Of a DNA stretch of 64,000 nt, positions 52,969 through 61,428 are shown one piece after another. The translations under genes and the position numbers were made by a program. Within the stretch, counting starts at the first letter, position 1, and each line of letters opens with the position of its first letter. Source of the DNA: Kitasatospora aureofaciens (GTDB taxonomy: Bacteria; Actinomycetota; Actinomycetes; Streptomycetales; Streptomycetaceae); NCBI RefSeq assembly GCF_001188955.3, contig NZ_JPRF03000001.1, forward strand, positions 248,001 through 312,000, in the 5' to 3' direction. Below the pieces are notes generated by a model. It saw only the letters and a program-made list of their open reading frames with translations. It was not told the origin of the DNA and did no database searches.

Positions 52969-53712
52969 ATGCCCGAAGTCCGTCGGCGTACCCTCGCCGT
53001 GTCCACCGCCCTGCTGACCCTCCTGGGCACCGCGGCACCGGCCGTCGCCGCCACCGCCCCCACCCTCGTGCAGGCCCCGCTCGCCCACCACGGCGGCGGC
53101 CTGTTGCACAGCACCAGCGGCAACTGGGCCGGATACGCCGCCACCGGTGGCCGGTTCACCAGCGTCAAGGCCAGCTGGGTCCAGCCGGCCGTGTCCTGCA
53201 ACGGCACCGACACCTGGTCCAGCTTCTGGGTCGGCCTCGACGGCGACGGCAGCAACTCGGTCGAGCAGACCGGCACCGAGGCCGACTGCTCCAGCGGCTC
53301 CCCGGTGTACTCGGCCTGGTACGAGATGTACCCGGCCTACCCGGTCAACTACAGCAACACCGTACGGCCGGGCGACCACTTCACCGCGAGCGTCACCACC
53401 AGCGGCAGCGGGTCCTTCACCCTCACCCTGTCCGACACCACGGCCGGTTGGAGCCGCACCGTCAACAAGTCCCTCAAGAGCGCGGCCCTGGCCTCCGCCG
53501 AGGTGATCGCGGAGGCGCCCTCCAGCTCCAGCGGGGTGCTGCCGCTCTCGAACTTCGGCTCGGTCGCCTTCAGCGGCTCCACCGTCAACGGCCAGGCGCT
53601 GGGCGGCTTCAGCCCGGACGCCATCACCATGGCCTCGGGCGGTACCACCAAGGCCACCACCTCCGGGCTGAGCGGCGGCAGTTCCTTCTCGGTGACCTGG
53701 AAGCACAGCTGA
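52969..53712 (+). CDS. Secreted glutamic endopeptidase, G1 (eqolisin) family
   Basis: A 247-aa secreted protease homologue. Residues 1-28 are a Sec signal. The mature part shows the eqolisin pattern: SGNWAGYA, SWVQPAVSC, WVGLDGDGS, Gln100 in VEQTGTEADC and Glu182 in SAEVIAEAPSS, corresponding to the Gln-Glu catalytic pair of fungal scytalidoglutamic peptidase, plus YSAWYEMYPAYP. Two Cys (77, 107) may pair. GGGAG 6 bases before the ATG. Acid-active bacterial G1 peptidases are known but few are characterised. Confidence 0.88.
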   Translation: MPEVRRRTLAVSTALLTLLGTAAPAVAATAPTLVQAPLAHHGGGLLHSTSGNWAGYAATGGRFTSVKASWVQPAVSCNGTDTWSSFWVGLDGDGSNSVEQTGTEADCSSGSPVYSAWYEMYPAYPVNYSNTVRPGDHFTASVTTSGSGSFTLTLSDTTAGWSRTVNKSLKSAALASAEVIAEAPSSSSGVLPLSNFGSVAFSGSTVNGQALGGFSPDAITMASGGTTKATTSGLSGGSSFSVTWKHS

Positions 53713-53956
53713 CGGACGGTGGACGGGGCCGCGCCGCGGGTGCGGCCCCGTCCACCCGGCATCCACGAACTGCTGGAGCGGCAGGCTCCGCAGCGGCCCG
53801 AGCTTCTCCCTGCCCAGCCGGAACGCGTACGCGCCCATCAGCATCTGCACCAGGCCGCCCACAGACCGGTGATCCGGACCGGGGCGAGGAAGGTCACACC
53901 TGACTTCCGGCTGATATCGAGCGAGTGACGCTCAGCGCCGGGCCGCGAGCGAGCGG

Positions 53957-53991
53957 AAGGCCGTCGCCCCCGGCCCGGGAGCGACGGCCTT
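53957..53991. terminator. Terminator hairpin after metal ATPase
   Basis: 11-bp stem (53957-53967 with 53981-53991), 13-base loop, 15 bases beyond the ATPase stop on the minus strand. Confidence 0.65.
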
Positions 53992-54005
53992 TCCGTGGTG
54001 ACGGC

Positions 54006-56063
54006 TCAGCCTTCGGCGCGGGCCCTGGCCCAGGCGGCCTCGCGCAGCAGCCGCAGGCCGTTGAGGCCGACGATGACGGTCGAGCCCTCGTGGCCGAGGA
54101 CGCCCAGCGGCAGCGGGAGCGTGGCGACCAGGTCCCAGACCACCAGTGCGGAGATGAACACCGAGGCGATCACCAGGTTCTGCACGACGAAGGAGCGGGC
54201 CCGCCGGGAGAGGGCCACCACGACGGGGACCGTGGCGAGTTCGTCGCGCACGATGACGGCGTCGGCGGTCTCCAGCGCGAGGTCGGAGCCGGCCCGGCCC
54301 ATGGCGACGCCGGTATGGGCGGCGGCCAGGGCGGGCGCGTCGTTGACGCCGTCGCCGAGCACCAGGACCTTGCGGCCGGCCCTCTCCTGCTCCTGGACGG
54401 CGGTGACCTTGTCCTGCGGGAGCAGCCCGGCGCGGACGTCGGTGATCCCGACCTCGGCGGCCAGTCGGGCGGCGGCGCGCGGGTTGTCGCCGGTGAGCAG
54501 CACCGGCGCCGTGCCGGTGAGGGCGGTGAGCGCGGTGACGGTGGCGGCGGCGTCCGGGCGCAGGCGGTCGGCGATGCCGAGCACGCCGACCGGGACGCCG
54601 TCGACCTCGACCAGGACGGCGGTGCGGCCGCCGGTCTCCAGTTCGGCGGCGACCGCGGCGGCGCGGGCGGCGACGGCGCCCCCGGTGCGGTTCAGCAGCC
54701 GGGCCGGGGCGCCGACCGCGACGGTGCGGCCGTCGACGGTGGCGGTGACGCCGATGCCGGGGGCGGATGCGAAGTTCTCGGCGGTGGCGAGGGCCAGGCC
54801 CCGGGTGCGGGCCGCGTCCACGATCGCGCGGGCGAGCGGGTGCTCGCTCGGGTGCTCGGCGGCTGCGGCCAGGGCGAGCAGGCCGTCGGCGGTGAGGCCG
54901 TCGGTGGTGAGGCCGTCGGTGGTGAGGCCGGAGCCGGCGATACCGGAGCCGGTGAGGCCGTCGTCGGTCGGGCCGAAGCCGGTGAGCGGGCGCAGGTCGG
55001 TGACCCGGGGCGTGCCCTCGGTCAGGGTGCCGGTCTTGTCGAGGGCCACGCCGTCGACCTGGCCGAGCCGCTCCATGACCACGGCGGACTTCACCAGCAC
55101 ACCGTGCCGTCCGGCGTTGGCGATCGCCGACAGTAGCGGCGGCATGGTGGCGAGCACCACGGCGCACGGGGAGGCGACGATCATGAAGGTCATCGCCCGC
55201 AGCAGCGAGCTGGTGACGGCCGCGCCGAAGGCGAGGGGCACCGCGAAGACCGCGAGGGTGGCGATCACCATGCCGATCGAGTAGCGCTGTTCGACCTTCT
55301 CGATGAACAGCTGGGTCGGCGCCTTGGTCTCGGAGGCCTCCTCGACCATGGCGACGATCCGGGCGATCACCGAGTCGGAGGCGTCGCGCTCGACCTTCAC
55401 CCGCAGCGCACCGGTGCCGTTCAGGGTGCCGGCGAACACCTCGTCGCCGACCTCCTTCGCCACGGGCAGCGGCTCGCCGGTGATGGTGGCCTGGTCGACC
55501 TCGCTCGCGCCGTCCAGCACCCGCCCGTCGGCGCCGATCCGCTCGCCGGGCCGCACCAGGACGGTGTCGCCGACCGCCAGCCGCTCGGTCGGCACGTTCT
55601 CCTCACGGCCGTCGTCCAGCAGCCGGGTGGCGGTGGTCGGGGCGAGGTCGAGCAGTCCGCGCACCGAGTCGGCGGTACGGGCGGTGGCCAGGGCCTCCAG
55701 CGCGCCGGAGGTGGCGAAGATGACGATCAGCAGCGCGCCGTCCATGACCTGGCCGACGGCGGCGGCGCCGAGGGCGGCGACGATCATCAGCAGGTCGACG
55801 TCGAGGGTCTTCTCGCGCAGTGCCCGGAGGCCGGCCCAGGTGGGCTCCCAGCCGCCGGTGGCGTACGTGAGGGCGTACAGCGGACCCCAGGCCCAGGCGG
55901 GGGCGCCGGTGAGCTGGAGCGGGAGCGCGATCAGGAACAGCACGGTCGCGGCGGCGGCCCAGCGGGCCTCGGGGAGGGCGAACACCCGGGTTCGGCGGCG
56001 CGGGGCGGTGTCGGGACGCGGTGCGGCGGAGGGCGCGGGTCGCTCGATCAGAGTGGTGGGCAT
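54006..56063 (-). CDS. P1B-4-type heavy-metal-translocating ATPase
   Basis: A 685-aa metal efflux pump. It has the actuator TGEP (ITGEPLPV), the metal-site SPC in helix 4 (IVASPCAVVLA), phosphorylation motif DKTGTLTEG, the HP locus SEHPLA, hinge GDGVNDAP and, in the last helix region, HEGSTVIVGLNG. SPC plus HEGST without an N-terminal metal-binding domain is the P1B-4 signature, known for Co, Ni, Zn or Fe export. A 15-base repeat gives the TTDGLTTDGLTADGL stretch in the nucleotide domain. ATG at 56063; RBS weak. Divergent from an ArsR sensor sharing a palindromic operator. Confidence 0.92.
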   Translation of the reverse strand: MPTTLIERPAPSAAPRPDTAPRRRTRVFALPEARWAAAATVLFLIALPLQLTGAPAWAWGPLYALTYATGGWEPTWAGLRALREKTLDVDLLMIVAALGAAAVGQVMDGALLIVIFATSGALEALATARTADSVRGLLDLAPTTATRLLDDGREENVPTERLAVGDTVLVRPGERIGADGRVLDGASEVDQATITGEPLPVAKEVGDEVFAGTLNGTGALRVKVERDASDSVIARIVAMVEEASETKAPTQLFIEKVEQRYSIGMVIATLAVFAVPLAFGAAVTSSLLRAMTFMIVASPCAVVLATMPPLLSAIANAGRHGVLVKSAVVMERLGQVDGVALDKTGTLTEGTPRVTDLRPLTGFGPTDDGLTGSGIAGSGLTTDGLTTDGLTADGLLALAAAAEHPSEHPLARAIVDAARTRGLALATAENFASAPGIGVTATVDGRTVAVGAPARLLNRTGGAVAARAAAVAAELETGGRTAVLVEVDGVPVGVLGIADRLRPDAAATVTALTALTGTAPVLLTGDNPRAAARLAAEVGITDVRAGLLPQDKVTAVQEQERAGRKVLVLGDGVNDAPALAAAHTGVAMGRAGSDLALETADAVIVRDELATVPVVVALSRRARSFVVQNLVIASVFISALVVWDLVATLPLPLGVLGHEGSTVIVGLNGLRLLREAAWARARAEG

Positions 56064-56110
56064 GCGGGCGGGACCCTTCGGGGCAGGGCGGGGCCAGTGA
56101 CTCATCCACG

Positions 56111-56142
56111 ATACATGAACATATGAACCCCTCTTCATGTAT
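56111..56142. promoter_or_regulatory. ArsR-type palindromic operator
   Basis: ATACATGAA (56111-56119) and TTCATGTAT (56134-56142) are exact complements in the AT-rich gap between the ATPase and ArsR genes. An inner ATATGAA (56121-56127) offers a second, closer half-site. ArsR/SmtB sensors bind such ATANNTGAA palindromes. The operator lies just upstream of the arsR -10 TACTAT (56149-56154). Confidence 0.7.
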
Positions 56143-56148
56143 GAGTTG

Positions 56149-56154
56149 TACTAT
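56149..56154 (+). promoter_or_regulatory. -10 box of leaderless arsR gene
   Basis: TACTAT ends 7 bases before the ATG at 56162, with no Shine-Dalgarno sequence between them. Confidence 0.5.
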
Positions 56155-56161
56155 TGCCCGC

Positions 56162-56563
56162 ATGGGTCATGGAGCCGCCCCCGCAACCGCCGTCCCGCAC
56201 ACCCGCCTGGACGAAGCCAGCGCTGCCCGGGTGGCCACCACCCTCCAGGCCCTGGCCACCCCCTCGCGCCTGCTGATCCTCTCCCGTCTGCGCGAGGGCC
56301 CCTGCGCGGCGACCGAACTCGCCGCCGAGGTCGGCCTGGAGCAGTCCGCCTGCTCCCACCAGCTGCGCCTACTGCGAAACCTCGGCTTGGTGGTCGGGCG
56401 GCGGCAGGGCCGTTCGGTCGTCTACGCCCTCTACGACAACCACGTCGCCGCCCTGCTCGACCAGGCCGTCTACCACATCGAGCACCTGCGCCTCGGTCTC
56501 ACCGACACGGACACGGACACGGACACGGACGCGGACACGGGCACGGACACCGCGCTCGACTGA
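56162..56563 (+). CDS. ArsR/SmtB metal-sensing repressor
   Basis: A 133-aa winged-helix repressor. The HTH covers about residues 22-85 (ALATPSRLLILSRLREGPCAATELAAEVGLEQSACSHQLRLL in outline); Cys51 and Cys67 lie in and near helix alpha-R. The C-terminal helix has DNHVAALLDQAVYHIEH, with Asp/His residues at the alpha-5 metal site, as in NmtR/KmtR-like Ni/Co sensors. An unusual acidic tail of repeated Thr-Asp (about 14 residues) follows. Divergent from the P1B-4 ATPase, which it should repress until metal binds. Confidence 0.9.
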   Translation: MGHGAAPATAVPHTRLDEASAARVATTLQALATPSRLLILSRLREGPCAATELAAEVGLEQSACSHQLRLLRNLGLVVGRRQGRSVVYALYDNHVAALLDQAVYHIEHLRLGLTDTDTDTDTDADTGTDTALD

Positions 56564-56572
56564 CTCGGTTGA

Positions 56573-56614
56573 CTCCCCGTCGGGTCGGCCCGAAGGCTCC
56601 GTCCCGACGGGGAG
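56573..56614. terminator. Bidirectional terminator hairpin
   Basis: 12-bp stem (56573-56584 with 56603-56614), 18-base loop, between convergent arsR and epimerase genes. Confidence 0.65.
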
Positions 56615-56622
56615 CCGACTGC

Positions 56623-57591
56623 TCAGCGCTGGTGCCAGGCGGTGAGGAGCTCGGCCTCCTGGTCCGGGGTCAGGGTCTGCGGCAGCGGGTCGAACGGCCG
56701 GATGTCACGGGCCGAGTCGGCCACCGGGCGGACCTTGAGGCCGGTGGCGAGGGCGGCGGACGGATCGGCGGTGCCGGTGGCCCGGATCAGCGGGTTGGTG
56801 CTCCACAGCGGCAGCGCCTGGTCCTGGACGCCGGCCGCACCGAGGAAGTCCTCGTCCACCCAGGTGAGCGTGGTGCCGGGCGGGGCGACCGCCGAGGCGA
56901 CCGCGTCGAGTAGGTCGCCCATGCTGAAGGGCGGGGGCGTCGCGGCGTGGAAGGGGCCCGAGGCGCCCTGGTCGAGCAGGCCGAGCATCCAGTCCGCGAG
57001 GTCGCGGGCGTCGATGACCTGGATCGGGGTCTCGGGCCGGCCCGGGGCCAGTACCTCGCCGCCCCGGGCGAGCCGCTGCACCCAGTGGTCGAAGCGGTGG
57101 GTGTAGTCCTCGGGACCGATCACATAGGTCGGACGCACCAGCAGCACGTCCGGGCCGAAGGACTCCCGGGCCTCCCGCTCGCACTGGACCTTGAGGACGC
57201 CGTAAGTGGCGGCGGTGATCGCCTCGGCCTCGGGCCCATCGGCGGGGAGCAGTGGGGAGCGCTCGGTGAACCCCGGGGCGGTGGGCGTGTCGTAGACGGC
57301 CATGGAGGACACCAGGAGATAGCGCCCGGCGGCGCCGGGGTCGAGTGCGGCGGCCAACTGGCGGATCTGGCGCGGGAAGTAGGCGCTGACGTCCACGGTG
57401 GCGTCCCAGGCGAGGCCGCGCAGGACGGACAGGTCGGCGTCGCGGTCGGCGATGAGGTGGGTGGCGTCCGGGAGCAGATGGGCACCGGACCTGCCCCGGT
57501 GCAGCACCGTGACGTCGTGCCCGGCGGCGAGGGCCGCCCGGGCGAAGTGGTAACCGACGAACCTGGTGCCGCCCATGATCAGAATGCGCAT
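56623..57591 (-). CDS. NAD-dependent epimerase/dehydratase family protein
   Basis: A 322-aa extended SDR. The Rossmann start is ILIMGGTRFVGYHFARAAL, followed by TVLHRGRS and VDVSAYFP; the Tyr-x3-Lys site appears as TYGVLKVQCE near residue 130, preceded by LLVSSMAVYD. VRPTYVIGPEDY is typical of reductases acting on sugar nucleotides or flavonoid-like substrates. ATG at 57591. Monocistronic; substrate unknown. Confidence 0.88.
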   Translation of the reverse strand: MRILIMGGTRFVGYHFARAALAAGHDVTVLHRGRSGAHLLPDATHLIADRDADLSVLRGLAWDATVDVSAYFPRQIRQLAAALDPGAAGRYLLVSSMAVYDTPTAPGFTERSPLLPADGPEAEAITAATYGVLKVQCEREARESFGPDVLLVRPTYVIGPEDYTHRFDHWVQRLARGGEVLAPGRPETPIQVIDARDLADWMLGLLDQGASGPFHAATPPPFSMGDLLDAVASAVAPPGTTLTWVDEDFLGAAGVQDQALPLWSTNPLIRATGTADPSAALATGLKVRPVADSARDIRPFDPLPQTLTPDQEAELLTAWHQR

Positions 57592-57705
57592 CAGGCCATG
57601 GTGGCAGCCCGGCGCGGGCCGGGCCAGGGCCGATGCGGTCCTGGCCCGGCCCGCGTGGGTTCGGGGGCGCGTTCGGGGGCGTGTTCGGGGCGTGCTCCGG
57701 AGCCG

Positions 57706-58335
57706 TCAGCCGTGGATGCCCAGCTGGGTCAGCAGCGTCTGGTTGTCCTCGATGTGCCAGTCCTCCACGATCCGGTCGGTGCCGACGTGCTGGATGTCGA
57801 TGGCGTTGAACTCGACGCTCTGGCCCTCGCCCCGGACGCCGTTGAAGGTGCCGGTGAAGTGGCCGCGGAAGACCAGCCGGGCGGTGATCCTGTCGCCGGT
57901 GACCAGCACGTCGGACAGCTCGCAGGTCAGGTCCGGCACGGCGGCGCGGAAGGTCTTCGAGGCGGCGAGCGGCCCGGCGGGGCCCTGGGGGCGGCCGGGC
58001 GGCAGGGTGTTGTCCCGGAACTGCGGGCTGATGGCCGCGTCCAGGTACCGCTGCCGGCCGGTGTTCCAGAAGGTGTACAACTGCTGCGCCAGTCGGACCT
58101 CCTGGGCCGCACGCCGGGCGCCGATCGAGCGGTCCACGGTGAGCGACTTCGGCTGCACCAGGTCGGGCGACCGGTCGAGCAGGCGCTGCGGCCAGGAGTG
58201 CGAGGCGGGCTCGGGGTTGCCGTCGTGGCGGGCGGAGGAAGGGGCGGGGACGGGGGCAGCGGCGGCGGTGCCGGCCGCCAGGGCCGCGACGGTCGCGGCG
58301 ACGGCGGCGGTGCGGGTCAAGGTGCGCCAGGACAT
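57706..58335 (-). CDS. Secreted SnoaL-like ester cyclase family protein
   Basis: A 209-aa protein with a Sec signal (1-27) and an NTF2-fold domain (about 75-209) of the SnoaL polyketide-cyclase type: FWNTGRQRYLDAAISPQFRDN, VPDLTCELSDVLVTGDRI and NAIDIQHVGTDRIVEDWHIEDN, the last holding the usual D-x-W-H/D site. Secreted members are uncommon, so it is more likely a small-ligand enzyme outside the cell than an antibiotic cyclase. ATG at 58335 with GAGGAG upstream. It follows the SDR gene at 58410-59135 by 74 bases. Confidence 0.82.
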   Translation of the reverse strand: MSWRTLTRTAAVAATVAALAAGTAAAAPVPAPSSARHDGNPEPASHSWPQRLLDRSPDLVQPKSLTVDRSIGARRAAQEVRLAQQLYTFWNTGRQRYLDAAISPQFRDNTLPPGRPQGPAGPLAASKTFRAAVPDLTCELSDVLVTGDRITARLVFRGHFTGTFNGVRGEGQSVEFNAIDIQHVGTDRIVEDWHIEDNQTLLTQLGIHG

Positions 58336-58409
58336 GGGGAGTTGCTCCTCGGATCGAATCGGGGGGTGGATTTTCGCGGACGGGCGTGGCCGGACGGCCG
58401 GACGGACGG

Positions 58410-59135
58410 TCAGGCGAGCCGGCCGCCGCCGTCGACGTGCAGCACGGTGCCCGTGACGTACGGGTTGTCGATGGCGTAGAACACGGCCTTGACCAGGTCC
58501 TCCGGGCTGCCGACGCGGCGGGCCGGGTTGCGCTCGGCCACCCCGCGCAGGAACGCCTCCTTGTCGGCGCCCAGGCCGTCCCAGGAACCGGTGTCGACGA
58601 TGCCGGGGGAGACCGCGTTGACCCGGACCGGGGCGATCTCCACCGCCAGCGCCTGCACCAGGAAGGCCAGCGCGCCGTTGGTGGTGGCCATCACCGTGCG
58701 GGCGGGCGCCGGGCGCCAGGCCGCTACCCCGGAGAAGAAGGTGAACGAGCCGCGCTCGGACACCTGCCCGGCCAGATGCTTGGCCAGCAGCATCGGGCCG
58801 ATCACCTTCGCGGCGAACGCCCGCTGCACGTCGGCGAGTTCGAGGTCCTTCAGCGGGCCGTTGGCGGGCATCGCGGCGGTCGAGACCAGGTGGTCGAACC
58901 GGCCGGCCCGCCGGGCGAACCCGGCGATCGAGTGTTCGTCGGTGAGGTCGAGCGCGATCACCTCGGACGGCCCGGTCAGCTCGCCGGCCGTCCACTCCAG
59001 CTTGCGCGGGTCGGGACCGGCCAGCACCACCGCGGCGCCGGCCGCCGAAGCGGCCCTGGCCAGGGCACGTCCGGTGCGCGAACCGGCGCCCACCACGACC
59101 AGTCGCTGTCCCTGCAGAGGCGTGCCGTCGGACAT
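58410..59135 (-). CDS. SDR-family protein without the YxxxK site
   Basis: A 241-aa SDR. The cofactor motif is VVVGAGSRTGRALA and the end VSPGIVDTGSW...GTVLHVDGGG is typical. At the catalytic place, where classical SDRs have Tyr-x3-Lys, it reads VMATTNGAL: Tyr and Lys are replaced by Met and Asn. The Ser (FFSGVAAW) is kept. It may bind NAD(P) without classical oxidoreductase activity. ATG at 59135 with AAGGAG upstream. Divergent from the LysR gene, its probable regulator. Confidence 0.88.
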   Translation of the reverse strand: MSDGTPLQGQRLVVVGAGSRTGRALARAASAAGAAVVLAGPDPRKLEWTAGELTGPSEVIALDLTDEHSIAGFARRAGRFDHLVSTAAMPANGPLKDLELADVQRAFAAKVIGPMLLAKHLAGQVSERGSFTFFSGVAAWRPAPARTVMATTNGALAFLVQALAVEIAPVRVNAVSPGIVDTGSWDGLGADKEAFLRGVAERNPARRVGSPEDLVKAVFYAIDNPYVTGTVLHVDGGGRLA

Positions 59136-59261
59136 GGGAGTACTCCTTCGAGTTCGGGTCATCAGGGGATTCCGGCCACCCGCTGTTCCCTGCGGCGGCC
59201 GCACCACGAGCCTCTCCCGACGTGGGGTGATGAGTCCAAGGCATCTTTTCGACAGCTGCCA

Positions 59262-59267
59262 TAAAAT
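59262..59267 (+). promoter_or_regulatory. -10 box of leaderless LysR gene
   Basis: TAAAAT ends 6 bases before the ATG at 59274; no ribosome site is present. The preceding ATCTTTTCGACAGC is an AT-rich island that could hold the LysR site shared with the divergent SDR. Confidence 0.45.
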
Positions 59268-59273
59268 TCCTTC

Positions 59274-60254
59274 ATGGCAACCCCGACACTCCGACAGCTC
59301 GAATACCTGGCCGCCGTGGCCGACACCGGCTCGTTCACCCGCGCCGCAGAGCAACTGCACGTCACCCAGCCCGCGCTGTCCCACCAGATCAGGGCCCTGG
59401 AGACGGCGCTCGGCGGCCCGCTGCTGGAACGGCTGCCGCGCTCGGTGCGGCTCACCCCGACGGGCCGGGCGGTGCTGCCGCACGCCCGCGCCGCGCTGGC
59501 CGGGGCCGACCGGCTGCAGGCGGTGGCCCGGCGGGCCACCGGGCTGGAGGAAGGGGAGTTGGAGGTCGCCGCGGTCTACTCGATCAGCCTCGGCATCCTG
59601 CCGCCGGTCCTCCGGGCCTGGCATCGCCAGCACCCCGGCGTGCGGATCCGGCTGCGCGAGTACGCGCACGCCGACCGGCTCCAGGAGGCCATGGCCGAGG
59701 GCCGGGCCGACCTCGCCATCGGACCTGCGCCGGAGGGCTGGGAGGGGCCGATCCGGGAGCTCGGCGTCGAGGAGTTCACGGTCGTCCTGGCCGCCGACGA
59801 CCCCCTGGCCGACGACCCCCTGGCCGACGACTCCCGGGCCGACGACGGGCTGCGCGAGGGCCGGTCCGAGGGCCGTACCGCCGGATCCGTCGCACTCGGC
59901 GCCCTCGCGGACCGCGCCTGGGTCCACTACGCCCCCGACAACGGCCTCGCCGACCTGCTCGACCAGGCCTGTGCCCGCGCGGGCTTCCACCCCCGGGCGG
60001 CGGTCCGCGCCGAACAGACCTCCGCCGCACCGCTGCTCGCCGCGGCGGGTCTCGGACCGGCCCTCGTGCCGGCCGACATCATCCCGCCGCAGTTCGACGG
60101 GCTCCTGCTCCGCCCCGACCCGCCGATCCGCCGCACCCTCACCGCCTACACCCGCACCCGGCCCGACCCGCTCACCGTGGCCTTCGCCGAACTCCTCGCC
60201 GAGCGCGCCCGGATCAACCCAGCGGCCGCCGAGCAGCCGGCCGACCACGGCTGA
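59274..60254 (+). CDS. LysR-family transcriptional regulator
   Basis: A 326-aa LTTR. The HTH is LRQLEYLAAVADTGSFTRAAEQLHVTQPALSHQIRALE (residues about 6-43, in outline), then a substrate-binding domain. A low-complexity insert at about 175-205 repeats ADDPL and is rich in Asp/Arg/Gly, lengthening a surface loop between strands. The ATG follows a -10 box by 6 bases. Divergent from the SDR/ester-cyclase pair, which it likely controls. Confidence 0.9.
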   Translation: MATPTLRQLEYLAAVADTGSFTRAAEQLHVTQPALSHQIRALETALGGPLLERLPRSVRLTPTGRAVLPHARAALAGADRLQAVARRATGLEEGELEVAAVYSISLGILPPVLRAWHRQHPGVRIRLREYAHADRLQEAMAEGRADLAIGPAPEGWEGPIRELGVEEFTVVLAADDPLADDPLADDSRADDGLREGRSEGRTAGSVALGALADRAWVHYAPDNGLADLLDQACARAGFHPRAAVRAEQTSAAPLLAAAGLGPALVPADIIPPQFDGLLLRPDPPIRRTLTAYTRTRPDPLTVAFAELLAERARINPAAAEQPADHG

Positions 60255-60338
60255 GGCCCCGGATCCGGCAGCGGGCGCGGACGCCGCGGACGCAACACCG
60301 CGGCGGCCGGGGCCCGGCCGCCGCAGGTCAGCCGCGCC

Positions 60339-60536
60339 TCAGTCGGTCGGCGCGCTTCCGGCTTCCTCTTCCTGCGGGGCGGCGGCCGGAGCCTCGGACG
60401 CCGCAGTGTCCGCCTCGACGGGGCTCGTCCCGCCGGGGGCCGCCGCGTCGCGGTCGGCGCTCCCACCTGTCACCTCGGGCAGCGGCTTGCCTCCGCTCCA
60501 ATCGGGCATCGGTTTGCCTCCCGTCCAATTCGGCAT
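60339..60536 (-). CDS. Small peptide with WxGGKPxP repeats
   Basis: A 65-aa acidic, Ala/Glu/Pro-rich peptide whose first 27 residues repeat a motif: NWTGGKPMP, DWSGGKPLP, EVTGGS. No signal peptide or membrane helix. ATG at 60536, 38 bases after the stop of the upstream gene on the strand, with a weak GGTAG site. I do not recognise it. The repeated aromatic-Gly-Gly-Lys-Pro units in a short leader-like peptide could mark a modified peptide or a binding motif, but no maturation enzyme is adjacent. Confidence 0.55.
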   Translation of the reverse strand: MPNWTGGKPMPDWSGGKPLPEVTGGSADRDAAAPGGTSPVEADTAASEAPAAAPQEEEAGSAPTD

Positions 60537-60574
60537 CGTGCTACCCGTTGCCGGCAAAGCACGTTGACGCCCTC

Positions 60575-60976
60575 TCACAGTGCGGCAAGAACGTCCTGGT
60601 GTACACCGTCGAGGACGAAGCCGTTGTCCAGGCGGATCCGGACCGTCACCCGGCTTCCGTGCGCCCGGTGCGTGGCCCACTCCGGTTCCAGCGCGGCGAT
60701 CTGCGCCTCCAGCCGCTCCCGGCTGGCCTCCGGCATGGTGTGCCCGTAGTCGTCGAAGAGCGCCTTGAGCCGCTGGTACTCGCGGACCTCCTCGCTCTCC
60801 GGGAGTTCGCCGTCCACCCGCTCGACGGTGCCCTCCGCCCCGACGCCCAGGGAGAGGAACCCGACGACGGTCCCGGGCCCACCGGGGTTGCCGGGCTCGC
60901 CGGGCTCGCGGGTGAAGGCCTCACCGATCCCGAGGTCCGCCGTCAGCCTGACGCGTCGTCCTTCCTCCAGGGTCAT
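60575..60976 (-). CDS. Hypothetical protein
   Basis: A 133-aa soluble protein I do not recognise. A Gly/Pro-rich beta segment at 25-45 (EPGNPGGPGTVVGFLSLG) is followed by an acidic helix (ESEEVREYQRLKALFDDYG), a second helix and a C-terminal strand pair (SRVTVRIRLDNGFVLDG). ATG at 60976 with AGAGGA upstream. Upstream on this strand there is a 450-base gap without a gene. Confidence 0.65.
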   Translation of the reverse strand: MTLEEGRRVRLTADLGIGEAFTREPGEPGNPGGPGTVVGFLSLGVGAEGTVERVDGELPESEEVREYQRLKALFDDYGHTMPEASRERLEAQIAALEPEWATHRAHGSRVTVRIRLDNGFVLDGVHQDVLAAL

Positions 60977-61428
60977 CCGTCCTCTGCCTCTCAGATCGTT
61001 CGGTGCCGCGGGCGCGGCCGTCCGACGGTCAGGTCATTATCCGTGGCCGCGGGGGTGGTCGGGTCAGGCGCGGCCCGCCGCGGCGCGGCGTCGGGCCCTC
61101 CGGGCCCCGGCCGTGGCGGCGGTGATCGTCGGATAGGCCGCGGGGTGGCGAGGAGATCGGTGGCGAGGTCTCGCCGCACCGGACTTCCCGTGCTGCGTGC
61201 CCACGATCACCGCCCCTCGATGAAGCCCCACAGGCCGGCCCTTTACCTAACACGCCCCGGGAGCGGAGCCTTTGCGGACGCGTGGTGGCGAGCCGCGAGC
61301 CGTACCCTGGCGCAGCTGGGCGATCTCTGACACCATCTCAGCCGACGTGAACGATTCGTGTGTCCGTCGTTCACTCCACCCGCACAAGAGCAGTCGTAGA
61401 GCGTCGTCGAGAAGATCTGAGGCCTGCC

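Noticed and set aside
53720..53862. Minus-strand fragment after the G1 peptidase
   Set aside because: About 38 codons look protein-like, but there is no family match and it fades into antisense of the peptidase.
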